Below, in pieces: positions 41,340-50,397 of a stretch of DNA of 64,000 nt; within the stretch, counting starts at the first letter, position 1; each line of letters starts with the position of its first letter. Source of the stretch: Arthrobacter sp. zg-Y20. Its GTDB lineage: Bacteria > Actinomycetota > Actinomycetes > Actinomycetales > Micrococcaceae. Location of the stretch: contig NZ_CP126241.1 in assembly GCF_030142075.1 (NCBI RefSeq), positions 2,852,001 through 2,916,000 on the forward strand. Reading direction: 5' to 3'. The notes under the pieces are model-generated. The model saw only the letters and a program-made list of their open reading frames with translations. It was not told the DNA's origin and ran no database searches. Both the position numbers and the translations under genes were made by a program.

Positions 41340-43070
41340 TCAGCGGCGCAGGGACGCCGTGACCGCGTCTTGGACCCGGGCGTGCAGGTTCCGGAGCATG
41401 TCCCGGGCCACGCGCACTTCCAGCACGGACCGGCCGGCCACCGGCGCCGCCAGCGCCGCTTCGAGCTCAGCGGCTGATTGGAGCAGCTGGTGCCGCACCC
41501 CGTAGCCGGCGCACAGTGCGGCCAGGTCGGCCCGGTGCGGGGTGCCGAAGAAACGCTCCACCAGGGCGGTGTATTTCGGGTCCTCGCCCAGCGCGCCGTG
41601 TTCGAGCACCGAGAAGATGCCGCCGCCGCCGTCGTTGAGCACCACTATTTGCAGGTCCGGCTCATCCTCTCCCGTCCCCAGGAGCAGCGCACCGGCGTCA
41701 TGCAGGAAGGTCAGGTCCCCCACCAGCAGGCGGGTCGGGATGCCGCCCGCCAGCGCAATGCCGGTGGCCGTGGAAATGGTCCCGTCGATGCCGGCCAGCC
41801 CCCGGTTCGCGTACACGTCCAGCGGATGCCAGTCCGGGGCAGCAACCAGGTCCATGTCCCGGATGACGTTGGAGGAGCCGAGGACCAGGTTCGCGTCCGC
41901 GGCGTCCCAGACCAAATCGGCCACCTGCAGACCGGTCAGTTCAGCCTGCCCCTCCAGCATGTTGGTGATGGTGTTACGCGCCGCTTCCGATGCTGTCTGC
42001 CAGGCCTCGAGCCAGCCGGGTGCTCCGGCGCCGGCAAATTCGAAGAGCCCGGGAATGTCGTTGATGATCGTTTCAGGCCGCCGTCCCGGCGTGAACCAGT
42101 TCACCGGGCGGGGCAGGTACAGCGCCTTCTCCACGTCGGTGCGGGCCAGCAGGGCAGCCACCGGCCGGGACAGGGTGGGGCGGCCGAAGACCACCACGCG
42201 TTCGATCTCCGGCCCAAGCTCGGCGAGCAACAGCCGGTACGCGGAAACGGCGTTGGGCCCAAAGCGCGCGTTGGAAGACGGTTCGGCGAGCAGCGGCAGC
42301 CCGGCACGCAGGGCAAAGACGGCGGCGAGTTCCCCCGCGCCGTCGCCGGCCACCACTACGGTGCGGTGCGTCCCCGGAACGGGCGGATCGGTGGCGGGAA
42401 CACGGTCCTCCGCCGGGACGGGAGCTACGACGGGCAGCGTTTCCCGGACATCCGGGGCGTTGAGGAACAGCGGGTCGGTGTCGCGGGGGGTCAGCGGGTC
42501 GCGGAACTGCAGGTTGATGTGCACCGGTCCCACCGGGATGCCGGTCCCCAGCCGGGCCAGGGCGGCCGAAATGGCTCCGGCCGGGTCTGTGCCGGCTTCC
42601 ACATCCTGAGCTGCCACGGGGAAGCCGGCAAAGATGCCCGGCTGTACCGTGGTCTGGTTGGCGCCGGTGCCGTGCAGTTCGGCAGGCCGGTCCGCGGAGA
42701 GCACCACCAGCGGGACACCTGCGTGGTGGGCCTCCATCACGGCCGGAACCAGTTCACCCACAGCGGTGCCCGAGGTGGTCACTACGGCTGCGGGGCGGCG
42801 TCCGCCGCGCGCCAGGCCAAGGGCCGTGAAACCGGCAACCCGCTCGTCAATCCGCACGTGCACGTGCATCCGGCCCTGCAACTGCGCTTCGGCCAAGGCG
42901 TAAGCCAGCGGTGCGCTGCGTGATCCCGGGGCAATTACGACGTCGTGCACCCCGGCCGCCGCGAGGGCGGCGACGGCGGAGCGGGCGGCCTGCAGGGAAC
43001 TCAACCCACTTCCGTCAATCGGTTCGGGGCTGCTGGCTGCGGGCTCAGGGCGGTGCGAAGATCCGGTCAC
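41340..43070 (-). CDS. menD: SEPHCHC synthase MenD
   Basis: Thiamine diphosphate enzyme that joins isochorismate and 2-oxoglutarate in menaquinone synthesis. The 576-residue protein has the usual three-domain ThDP architecture: the N-terminal half contains VIAPGSRSAPLAYALAE near 45-61 and ERVAGFTALGLARGG; the C-terminal domain has LVGDLTFLHDAGALLLG and the VLNDGGGGIFSVLEH cofactor-binding segment. The GTG start at 43070 lies just after AAGG. It stands apart from menF, with the ABC transporter between. Confidence 0.94.
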   Translation of the reverse strand: MTGSSHRPEPAASSPEPIDGSGLSSLQAARSAVAALAAAGVHDVVIAPGSRSAPLAYALAEAQLQGRMHVHVRIDERVAGFTALGLARGGRRPAAVVTTSGTAVGELVPAVMEAHHAGVPLVVLSADRPAELHGTGANQTTVQPGIFAGFPVAAQDVEAGTDPAGAISAALARLGTGIPVGPVHINLQFRDPLTPRDTDPLFLNAPDVRETLPVVAPVPAEDRVPATDPPVPGTHRTVVVAGDGAGELAAVFALRAGLPLLAEPSSNARFGPNAVSAYRLLLAELGPEIERVVVFGRPTLSRPVAALLARTDVEKALYLPRPVNWFTPGRRPETIINDIPGLFEFAGAGAPGWLEAWQTASEAARNTITNMLEGQAELTGLQVADLVWDAADANLVLGSSNVIRDMDLVAAPDWHPLDVYANRGLAGIDGTISTATGIALAGGIPTRLLVGDLTFLHDAGALLLGTGEDEPDLQIVVLNDGGGGIFSVLEHGALGEDPKYTALVERFFGTPHRADLAALCAGYGVRHQLLQSAAELEAALAAPVAGRSVLEVRVARDMLRNLHARVQDAVTASLRR

Positions 43071-43223
43071 CCTTCCATCCTAGGGTTCGGCGTCACCGGA
43101 TGCGGTGCGGGCCGTCCACCGTTGACGCGCATCCCGGCCGTTCTTAGGCTGTCGGGCAAGCCGGAGCGGCACCGAACTTAAGCTGCCTCGGGCGTTTTCC
43201 GCAGCTGCCCGAGAAGGGGACCC

Positions 43224-43514
43224 ATGCCGCTCTACTCCTACCGCTGCCCGGACTGTAGGGAATTTGATGTCTTCCTCGCGATGGGCGAAGCCACCGGCTT
43301 CATCCCCTGCCCCATCTGCGGACACGCGGCTCAGCGCCGGTTCACGGGCCCGCATCTGTCGCATGCCTCCGGCAGCGCCTACCGCCTGCTCGAAAAAACG
43401 GAGCGCTCGGCCTCGGAGCCCGGCGTCGTCGCCGTACCCGGGACCGAAGCTGCCGCCCCACGCGCCACAACGTCCGCGAACCCGCTGCACCGCAAACTTC
43501 CCCGGCCCGATTAG
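43224..43514 (+). CDS. fmdB: FmdB-family zinc-ribbon protein
   Basis: A 96-residue protein with the FmdB start MPLYSYRCPDC and a second pair CPIC, giving a Cys8-Cys11-Cys29-Cys32 zinc ribbon. The rest is Ala/Pro-rich and probably disordered. FmdB was first described as a regulator-like protein next to formamidase. Here it lies 28 bp upstream of fmdA, so the pair is kept. Confidence 0.87.
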   Translation: MPLYSYRCPDCREFDVFLAMGEATGFIPCPICGHAAQRRFTGPHLSHASGSAYRLLEKTERSASEPGVVAVPGTEAAAPRATTSANPLHRKLPRPD

Positions 43515-43542
43515 CTGCACCCGCCCACCCCAAGGAGAGACC

Positions 43543-44799
43543 ATGCCAAAGACCGTCTTTTCCCTCGATTCCACCAGGACGTTCGAAGACCAGGAGAGAC
43601 TCGGCCACAACCGCTGGCATCCCGAAATTCCCCCGGTCGCGGTGGTGCGGCCCGGCGATTCCTTCCGTGTGGATTGCCGGGAATGGTTCGACGGCGCCAT
43701 TCACAACGACGACTCAGCCGAGGACATCCTCAACGCTCCGCTGCTCGCCGTCCATAAGCTCAGCGGCCCGTTTGCCGTCGAGGGCGCCAGGCCCGGCGAC
43801 CTGCTGGTGGTGGACATCCTCGACGTCGGGCCCATCCCGCAGGAGGACAACGGCCCGCTGGCCGGACAGGGCTGGGGCTATACCGGGATTTTCGCCCGGG
43901 AAAACGGCGGCGGGTTTCTTACCGACCAGTTTCCCGACGCATACAAGGCCATCTGGGACTTCACCGGCCAGCGCGCCACCTCCCGGCACGTGCCCGGAGT
44001 GTCCTTTACCGGGCTGATCCACCCCGGCCTGATGGGCACCGCTCCCTCGGCGGCGCTGCTGCAACGGTGGAACCAGCGCGAGGGCGCACTGATCCAGACC
44101 GACCCGTACCGGGTGCCGCCGCTGGCGCTGCCGCCGGAGGCCGGGCACGCAGTGCTTGGCGGACTGCCCCAAAGCGAATGGGACAGGGTGGGGGCGGAGG
44201 CTGCCCGGACTGCGCCGCCGCGGGAGAACGGCGGGAACCAGGACATCAAGAACCTCTCCAAGGGCAGCAGGATCTTCTATCCCGTATTTGTGGACGGCGC
44301 CAATCTGTCCGTCGGGGACCTGCATTTTTCGCAGGGCGACGGCGAAATCACCTTCTGCGGGGCCATCGAGATGGGCGGCTTCATAGACCTGCGGGTGGAC
44401 CTGATCCGGGGCGGGATGGACACCTACGGAGTGGGCGAGAATGCCATCTTTATGCCCGGCACCGTGGAGCCCCAGTTCTCCGAATGGCTCGCGTTCTCCG
44501 GCACTTCGGTAACGCTCGACGGAGAGCAGCGCTACCTCGATTCTCACCTGTCCTACCAGCGCGCCTGCCTGCACGCGATCGACTACCTGACCAAGTTCGG
44601 ATACTCCCCCGAGCAGGCGTACCTACTGCTGGGCGCCGCCCCGATCGAGGGCCGGCTCTCCGGCGTCGTGGACATCCCCAACTCCTGCGCCACGGTCTAC
44701 CTACCCACCGCGATCTTCGACTTCGACGTGCGGCCCTCCGCTGCCGGCCCGGTCCGGATCGACCCGGGCATCGGCGCGCCGCATGCGGCCAACCCGTGA
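43543..44799 (+). CDS. fmdA: Formamidase/acetamidase
   Basis: Hydrolyses formamide or short aliphatic amides to acid and ammonia. The 418-residue length is usual. The FmdA/AmdA family blocks are present: CREWFDGAIHNDDSAEDIL near 43-61, LLVVDILDVGPIP, the HPGLMGTAPS segment, and IEMGGFIDLRVDL near 275. AAGGAGAG precedes the ATG at 43543. No urea/amide transporter genes follow. Confidence 0.9.
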   Translation: MPKTVFSLDSTRTFEDQERLGHNRWHPEIPPVAVVRPGDSFRVDCREWFDGAIHNDDSAEDILNAPLLAVHKLSGPFAVEGARPGDLLVVDILDVGPIPQEDNGPLAGQGWGYTGIFARENGGGFLTDQFPDAYKAIWDFTGQRATSRHVPGVSFTGLIHPGLMGTAPSAALLQRWNQREGALIQTDPYRVPPLALPPEAGHAVLGGLPQSEWDRVGAEAARTAPPRENGGNQDIKNLSKGSRIFYPVFVDGANLSVGDLHFSQGDGEITFCGAIEMGGFIDLRVDLIRGGMDTYGVGENAIFMPGTVEPQFSEWLAFSGTSVTLDGEQRYLDSHLSYQRACLHAIDYLTKFGYSPEQAYLLLGAAPIEGRLSGVVDIPNSCATVYLPTAIFDFDVRPSAAGPVRIDPGIGAPHAANP

Positions 44800-44884
44800 C
44801 GCGCGGCCTGTCTGGCAGGATGATGGGGTGCGATTAGCGCGGCCCTACGGGGGCCTTCCGCACGAAGTGAATCAGGATGCTTCC

Positions 44885-45295
44885 ATGACCCTTCCTGCCC
44901 CCGCTCCTTCAGTGGAGCTGCACGTGCTCGCCGGCAACTACGTGATTGCCAGGCTTTCCCCCGCCGCGGAGGCGCCCGCCGGTCTCCTGGCTGCGGCGCC
45001 CCCGGACGGATTCGTTTCGATCACCCGGACGCCGCAGGAGCTTTCGATTGTCTGCCCCGCGGCGCTGGCTCCGGCAGATGCCGAAATTGATGGAACCTGG
45101 GCCGCTCTTTATGCCTCAGGCCCCATTCCCTTCGGCTTGACCGGAGTGGTGGCCTCCCTGGTTGCGCCGCTTTCGGCCGCCGGCTGCCCGGTGTTTGTGG
45201 TCTCGACCTTCGACGGCGACATCCTCATGGTTCCCTCACCGCAATTCGATCAGGCCCGCGACCTGCTGCGGGCAGCAGGTCATACGCTTCCCTAG
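44885..45295 (+). CDS. ACT-domain small protein
   Basis: A 136-residue protein with two ACT-like halves. The second is more recognisable: GVVASLVAPLSAAGCPVFVVSTFDGDILMV, a pattern found in ACT proteins of the CASTOR-related type. The first half has the matching ELHVLAGNYVIARLSP. ACT modules bind amino acids, so a small regulatory or sensing role is likely, but no partner is known. The ATG at 44885 is preferred. Its end overlaps the convergent SDR gene by 4 bp. Confidence 0.7.
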   Translation: MTLPAPAPSVELHVLAGNYVIARLSPAAEAPAGLLAAAPPDGFVSITRTPQELSIVCPAALAPADAEIDGTWAALYASGPIPFGLTGVVASLVAPLSAAGCPVFVVSTFDGDILMVPSPQFDQARDLLRAAGHTLP

Positions 45296-46080
45296 GCCCC
45301 GGCCCCGCCGTCGACCGGGATTATTGCCCCGGTAACGTAGGACGCCCGGTCGCTGAGCAGCCAGGCGGCGACCTCGGCAATCTCCTCCGGTTCGGCCAGC
45401 CGGCCGAGCGGAACCGATGCCACTATCGACTTGACGACCCCGGGAGCAGCCTCCTCCCACGTATCGATCATTTCCGTGGCCGTACCCCCCGGGGTGATCC
45501 CGTTGACCCGGATCCCCTCGGGGGCCAGGTTCACGGCGGCAGTCTCCGTCAGGCTGTTCAGCGCCCGCTTCATGGCGCCGTAGGCGGGGAGGGTGGGGTT
45601 CGCCCGCCGGCTGCCGATGCTCGATGTGTTCACGACTGCTCCGCCGCCGCTTTTCCGCATGAGCGCGGCTTCGGCGTTCAGGGCAATCCAATGTGCCCGG
45701 AAATTTACCGTGTACTGCTCCTCAAGGTCCTCATCGGTGATGGTTTCCACGCTGCCGGGCGGCTGGATGGCGGCACCGTTGTTGAAGGCGCCGTCCAGCC
45801 GCCCATGCAGTTCCCCGACGTGGTCCAGCGCGGCACGGATGCTTGCCGGGTCCGCCAGATCCATCCGAACGGCGTCCGCCACGCCGCCGTCGCGCCGGAT
45901 ACCGGCCACAATGCGGTCCAGGGCTCCGGTGCTGCGGGCAGCGAGCACGACGGCGGCGCCTTCCCGGGCGAAGAGGCGTGCGGCCGCGGCCCCGATGCCC
46001 CGGCTGGCACCAGAAACGAAGACGACCTTGCCGGCAAGCAGTCCGAGGGATGGGGCTTCAATGGTTTTTGTTTGTGTCAT
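45292..46080 (-). CDS. Short-chain dehydrogenase/reductase
   Basis: A 262-residue classical SDR: VVFVSGASRGIGAAAARLF with the GASRGIG coenzyme motif, NNGAAIQ near 105, the catalytic NTSSIGSRR serine region, and YGAMK for Tyr and Lys. The C-terminal SYVTGAIIPVDGG closes it. The substrate is unknown. The ATG at 46080 is preferred over a GTG two codons upstream. Divergent from an XRE-type regulator that probably controls it. Confidence 0.82.
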   Translation of the reverse strand: MTQTKTIEAPSLGLLAGKVVFVSGASRGIGAAAARLFAREGAAVVLAARSTGALDRIVAGIRRDGGVADAVRMDLADPASIRAALDHVGELHGRLDGAFNNGAAIQPPGSVETITDEDLEEQYTVNFRAHWIALNAEAALMRKSGGGAVVNTSSIGSRRANPTLPAYGAMKRALNSLTETAAVNLAPEGIRVNGITPGGTATEMIDTWEEAAPGVVKSIVASVPLGRLAEPEEIAEVAAWLLSDRASYVTGAIIPVDGGAGA

Positions 46081-46166
46081 GTCCACAGCTTTCCGCAGGC
46101 CCGGAGCCGGAAACAGGCACAGACTGTACTACTCTCCACCGGCGTCGGACGGGCACACTTAGGGGC

Positions 46167-47015
46167 ATGGATAAGCAGGAACTTGGAGCATTCCTCCGCA
46201 GCCGCCGGGAGCGGCTCCGCCCGGAAGACCGCGGCCTTCCCCCAGGTCCCCGCCGGCGCGCCCCCGGGCTGCGCCGGGAGGAGGTCGCGGTGCTTGCACA
46301 CATCTCCACCGAGTATTACGCGCGCTTGGAACAGGGGCGGGCACCCCGGCCATCGGCCGAGGTCCTGGCCGGGATAGCCGGGGCACTTGGACTGACGGAT
46401 GCAGAATCCATGCACCTGCACGCCCTCGCCGGCACGGCACCCCTGCATCGCGGGATGCACCGCCGGGACGTCCGCCCCAGCATCCTGGCGCTCCTCGACC
46501 GGCTTCCCCAGACGGCCGGGTTCGTGGTCTCCGCGGCGTTTGAGGTCCTCGCCTGGAACGACCTCGCAGCCGCCCTGATGGAGGACTACGCCAAACTCGA
46601 TCCCGCGGACCGCAACCTTGCGAGGAAGGCGTTCCTTCGTCCCCGGACCGAGGAGGACCTATACGGCATCAGCGACGGTGCGGAATTCCGGCAGACCGCG
46701 GTTCGGCGGCTCCGTTCGGCTCTGACCCGGTATCCGTCTGATCCGTCAGTCAGGGACCTGGTCCGGGACCTGCAGGAAGGCAGCCCCGAGTTTGCCCGGT
46801 TGTGGGACCGGCACGACGTCCAGTATGTGCCCACCCTGCGGAAAACCTTCCGCACCGCCATCGGGGATATCACCGTCGACTGCGACAGCTTGGATATGGC
46901 GGACCGTGACCAACAGCTGGTGCTCTACAGCGCCCCGGCGGGGTCCCGGGATGCGGACAATCTTGCCCTTTTGGGCTTGATCGAAGACCCCCAGCTCCCG
47001 GCCCCCGGGATGTAA
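46167..47015 (+). CDS. XRE-type regulator with MmyB-like ligand domain
   Basis: A 282-residue regulator. An N-terminal helix-turn-helix (about 5-70: LGAFLRSRRERLRPED, LRREEVAVLAHISTEYYARLEQG) is followed by the MmyB-like ligand-binding domain (about 100-275) with GFVVSAAFEVLAWNDLAAALM. This pair of domains is very common in Actinobacteria next to oxidoreductase genes. It is divergent from the SDR gene by 86 bp, so that SDR is the probable target. Confidence 0.85.
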   Translation: MDKQELGAFLRSRRERLRPEDRGLPPGPRRRAPGLRREEVAVLAHISTEYYARLEQGRAPRPSAEVLAGIAGALGLTDAESMHLHALAGTAPLHRGMHRRDVRPSILALLDRLPQTAGFVVSAAFEVLAWNDLAAALMEDYAKLDPADRNLARKAFLRPRTEEDLYGISDGAEFRQTAVRRLRSALTRYPSDPSVRDLVRDLQEGSPEFARLWDRHDVQYVPTLRKTFRTAIGDITVDCDSLDMADRDQQLVLYSAPAGSRDADNLALLGLIEDPQLPAPGM

Positions 47016-47124
47016 CGGGAAGGGTAACGGCACGAGCCGGACCTGCGTGCGTGCACTGTCGGTCCGGTGATCCTGTCGGTGCACGCCCCGGCTGTCAGAG
47101 GCGGCCGGGCAGAAGAATCGCCAC

Positions 47125-48129
47125 CTAGGCGCGTCGGGCCAGCAGCCCGTGCACCCGCTCCAACCGGTCCAGCCACCACCGGGTGCGTTCCGCAGGGGCT
47201 GCATAGCGTTCCAGCAGTTCCTCGGACACCGTCACGTCCCGCACGGCCAGGGCGCCGCCGTCGGGCAGCAGGGATTCCCCGGTGACGTCGCCGGCCATCA
47301 GCGAAAGGGTGCCCAGCCCGCAGGCGTAGGGCAGCTCGGGCAGCGCGGCGGCCAGGGCGACGCCGGTGCGGATGCCCACTGAGGTGTCGATGGCGGAACT
47401 CACCACGGCGGGCAGCCCGGCCTGCCGGACTATGTCCACAGCCCGGCGCACCCCGCCCAGCGGCGCGGCCTTGATGACGATCAGGTCCGCGGCGTCTTCG
47501 CGGGCAACCTTCAGCGGGTCGGTTTCCTTGCGGACACTTTCATCAGCGGCAATAAGCACCGGCACCTCACGGCGGCGCAGCTCGGTCCGCACCGCACGCA
47601 GCCCGTCAATCCCGGCTACGGGCTGTTCGGCATATTCCAGCCCTGCCTCGGCCAGCCGGGTCAAGGTTGCGACGGCGGTGGGAATGTCCCAGCCGGCGTT
47701 GGCGTCCACGCGGATTCCGGCGTCGGGCAGCAGCCGCCGCACCTCGGCCACGCGGGCCAGGTCCTCTTCCGGGGACTGGCCGGCCTCCGCCACTTTCACC
47801 TTCACGGCGGATACCGTGCCGAAGCGGGCCAGCACGGCCTCCACCTGGTCCACAGGCACTGCGGGAACGGTTCCGTTTACCGGCACCGCATTCCGCACGG
47901 GTTCCGGGTAACCCAGCTCGGCGGCTTCCAGGGCCGAGGCCAGCCACGGCACGGCTTCGGCATCCGCGTACTCCGGGAAGGGGGAGAATTCGCCCCAGCC
48001 TGCGGGCCCCTGCAGCAGCAGGGCCTCACGGTGCAGGATGCCGCGGAACTTTACCCGCATGGGAATGGATACCACACGCGCACCGGCGCGCAGGGCAGGG
48101 AAATCGGTACTCATCCAGTTCGGCACCAT
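47125..48129 (-). CDS. menC: o-Succinylbenzoate synthase
   Basis: Enolase-superfamily dehydratase making o-succinylbenzoate for menaquinone. The 334-residue protein has the Lys pair in VKVKVAE (about 110-116), the metal ligands in RVDANAGWD, YAEQPV and IAADES, and the second Lys in IVIKAAPLGG. All family catalytic positions are visible. Start at 48129 or 48114 (MSTDFPAL). Separated from menD by the fmd-ACT-SDR-XRE insert. Confidence 0.92.
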   Translation of the reverse strand: MVPNWMSTDFPALRAGARVVSIPMRVKFRGILHREALLLQGPAGWGEFSPFPEYADAEAVPWLASALEAAELGYPEPVRNAVPVNGTVPAVPVDQVEAVLARFGTVSAVKVKVAEAGQSPEEDLARVAEVRRLLPDAGIRVDANAGWDIPTAVATLTRLAEAGLEYAEQPVAGIDGLRAVRTELRRREVPVLIAADESVRKETDPLKVAREDAADLIVIKAAPLGGVRRAVDIVRQAGLPAVVSSAIDTSVGIRTGVALAAALPELPYACGLGTLSLMAGDVTGESLLPDGGALAVRDVTVSEELLERYAAPAERTRWWLDRLERVHGLLARRA

Positions 48130-48214
48130 GCCAGCCTACGCTTGTGGAGTTTTAGGCCGCCGCGGTGAAGGCAGGCTCAGGCAACGTTCACGATGATGTG
48201 GCAATCTGGAAGCA

Positions 48215-49123
48215 ATGGATACTCGCAACTTGCTGGCACAGCGCTCCCGTGCCCAACGTCCGGCTGCGCATAATCCGGCGCTCTTCCTTTTTGCCGCCCT
48301 TGTATGTGCCGCCGGCGTTGCCGCCACCTACTGGTTCTTCGTCCGCACCACCACCGGCCAACTGGCCGACGAATCCGCGTTCAAGGAAGCCGAACTGATC
48401 GCCCTGGGCAACCATCTGCCGGTCATCTCGTTCCTGGACAACCTGCCGCTCATCTCGGTTTTCATCGCGGTGATAGTGGTGGTTTTCGTGACCATCCTGC
48501 GGCATCGGATTTCCCCTGCCGTGATTGCCCTGGGTACGTTCGCTGCAGCCAACATCAGCAGCCAGCTACTCAAACGCACCGTGCTGGACCGTCCCGACCG
48601 GGGCGTGGTGACCCTTGATTTCAACTCGCTTCCTTCCGGCCACACCACCCTTGCCGCCTCCGCCGCGGCGGCGGTCTTCCTGCTGGCCTCCCCGCGCTGG
48701 CGCCCGCTCGCGGCGCTCTTCGGCGGCAGCTACGCCATCTTGGCGGGGGCAGCCACGTTCCTGAACCTCTGGCACCGCCCGTCCGACGTCGTCGCCTCCC
48801 TGCTGGTGGTGGCGGCCTGGACGCTGGTGGGCGGCCTGGTCATGATGCGCACCAACCCGGAATGGAACTGCTGGCCGGCCACCGGCCCGGCCCAGGGGCA
48901 GGCGAAGGTCATTGCCGTGCTGTGCGCCGTGCCCGGCATCCTGGCCACCGCGGTGAGCCTGGGCCTGTACTTCTACGCCCGGTGGGATTCGGCCCCCGTG
49001 GCCACTGCCGCGCCGCTGTATTTCTGGGCAGGTCTGGCGCTGATTGTCGGAGTCGGTTTCCTGATCAGTGCCCTGGCCTGCTGGCTGTTCAGCCAGCAGG
49101 CGGGGGACCCTGCCCGACGCTAG
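48215..49123 (+). CDS. PAP2-family membrane phosphatase
   Basis: A 302-residue phosphatidic-acid-phosphatase-like protein with about six membrane segments. Domain 1 KRTVLDRPDR and domain 2 SLPSGHTTLAAS are intact; domain 3 is changed, with WHRPSDVVAS keeping the His but not the usual SR before it. Substrates may be polyprenyl or lipid phosphates. Divergent from menC by 85 bp. Its last 35 bp overlap the convergent MFS gene. Confidence 0.8.
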   Translation: MDTRNLLAQRSRAQRPAAHNPALFLFAALVCAAGVAATYWFFVRTTTGQLADESAFKEAELIALGNHLPVISFLDNLPLISVFIAVIVVVFVTILRHRISPAVIALGTFAAANISSQLLKRTVLDRPDRGVVTLDFNSLPSGHTTLAASAAAAVFLLASPRWRPLAALFGGSYAILAGAATFLNLWHRPSDVVASLLVVAAWTLVGGLVMMRTNPEWNCWPATGPAQGQAKVIAVLCAVPGILATAVSLGLYFYARWDSAPVATAAPLYFWAGLALIVGVGFLISALACWLFSQQAGDPARR

Positions 49124-50357
49124 CGGCTGCCCGGGCCTTGCGCCCGGGCACCCAGCGCCACAGCACCGCCGCTCCCAGCAGCCCAAGTACGGCGGTAGCC
49201 CCGATTCCCGCCGACAGCGAGACAAGGGCGGTTACGGCCGCGAGCAGTCCCGGCCCGCCCATGGTTCCAAGGTCCGCGAGCAGCCGCCAGATGCCCAGGA
49301 ACTGCGGGCGACCCGGCGAGGGAGAAAAGTCGGCGCCAAGGGTCATCACAATGCCGGAGCCTATACCGTTGCCAAATCCGATCAGCAGAGCCGCCAGCAG
49401 CAGCCCGGTGGGTCCGCCGGCCAGCGGCAGCAGGCCCAGCCCCGCTCCCATGATCAGCATGCACGGCACAGCCACCGAGCGCCTGCCCCAGGTATCCATG
49501 GCCTTGCCCGCGGGATAAAAGATCAGCATGTCGATGGCGCCCGATAGCCCGTAGATCAGTGCCGTGGCGGTGGGATCCAGTCCAATGTGCTGGGCCCACA
49601 ACGGAATCACTGCCTGTCTGGTGGCCCGGACCGCGGCGATCAGCAGCACCCCGATGCCGATGGTCCGGAACACCCGGGCGTGGCTGCGCAGGATGCCAAG
49701 GACCGTGGGTGCAGGGGCATCTTCCGGTCCGCGGCCAGCCGGCCCGCCCGGCCCTCCGGACCGGCTGGAACCGCCGGAACCGCTTGAACGGAGGGCCAGA
49801 TCCGGGACCTGGAAACTGAGGATGCCTGCCCCGACGGCGGCCACGGCACCCACCCAATAGGCGCCCTGGGTGCCCAGGAAGTGGATGGCCCCGGCAGCGG
49901 CAAACGGACCGATAAAAACGCCGATCCGGTTGACGCCGCCCAGGGTGGACAGCGCCCGGGCACGGAAATGCAGGGGCACCGCCTCGGTGAGATAGCTCTG
50001 CCGGGCCAGGCCAAACACCGAGCCGGCCATCCCGACCATAAACACGGCCACGGCAAAGACCCACAGCACCGGTACGGCTGCTGCCAGGACCATGGCCAGG
50101 GCGCACCAGGCCGAGGCAGCCACAAGCGCCCATTTCTCACCGAACCGCGTGGTGACCACGGTGGCAGGCACATTGGTCAGCAGCGAGCCGACCCCGGTAA
50201 GGGTGATGAGCAGGGCAGCCAGGGCAACGGTGGCGCCGAGGCCGCGGGCGGTGATCGCCACCACCGGCAGGATGGCGCCGGTTGCCAGCCCGTAAAGCAG
50301 GGTGGGGCCGTAGGCAGGAACGGCTATGGTTCGAAGGCTGAAATCTTCCGCTGGCAC
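49089..50357 (-). CDS. MFS transporter
   Basis: A 422-residue major facilitator with about 12 segments, a central soluble loop (about 188-215) rich in Gly/Ser/Pro, and the FGEKWALVAAS and GGVNRIGVFIGP features of drug-type efflux carriers. The substrate is not readable. GTG start at 50357. Its end overlaps PAP2 on the opposite strand. Same strand as the MBL gene 40 bp away and may be cotranscribed with it. Confidence 0.8.
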   Translation of the reverse strand: MPAEDFSLRTIAVPAYGPTLLYGLATGAILPVVAITARGLGATVALAALLITLTGVGSLLTNVPATVVTTRFGEKWALVAASAWCALAMVLAAAVPVLWVFAVAVFMVGMAGSVFGLARQSYLTEAVPLHFRARALSTLGGVNRIGVFIGPFAAAGAIHFLGTQGAYWVGAVAAVGAGILSFQVPDLALRSSGSGGSSRSGGPGGPAGRGPEDAPAPTVLGILRSHARVFRTIGIGVLLIAAVRATRQAVIPLWAQHIGLDPTATALIYGLSGAIDMLIFYPAGKAMDTWGRRSVAVPCMLIMGAGLGLLPLAGGPTGLLLAALLIGFGNGIGSGIVMTLGADFSPSPGRPQFLGIWRLLADLGTMGGPGLLAAVTALVSLSAGIGATAVLGLLGAAVLWRWVPGRKARAAASVGQGPPPAG

Positions 50358-50397
50358 GGCCCCAGACTATCCCCGCACCGGCTGCCGGACAGTGCTG

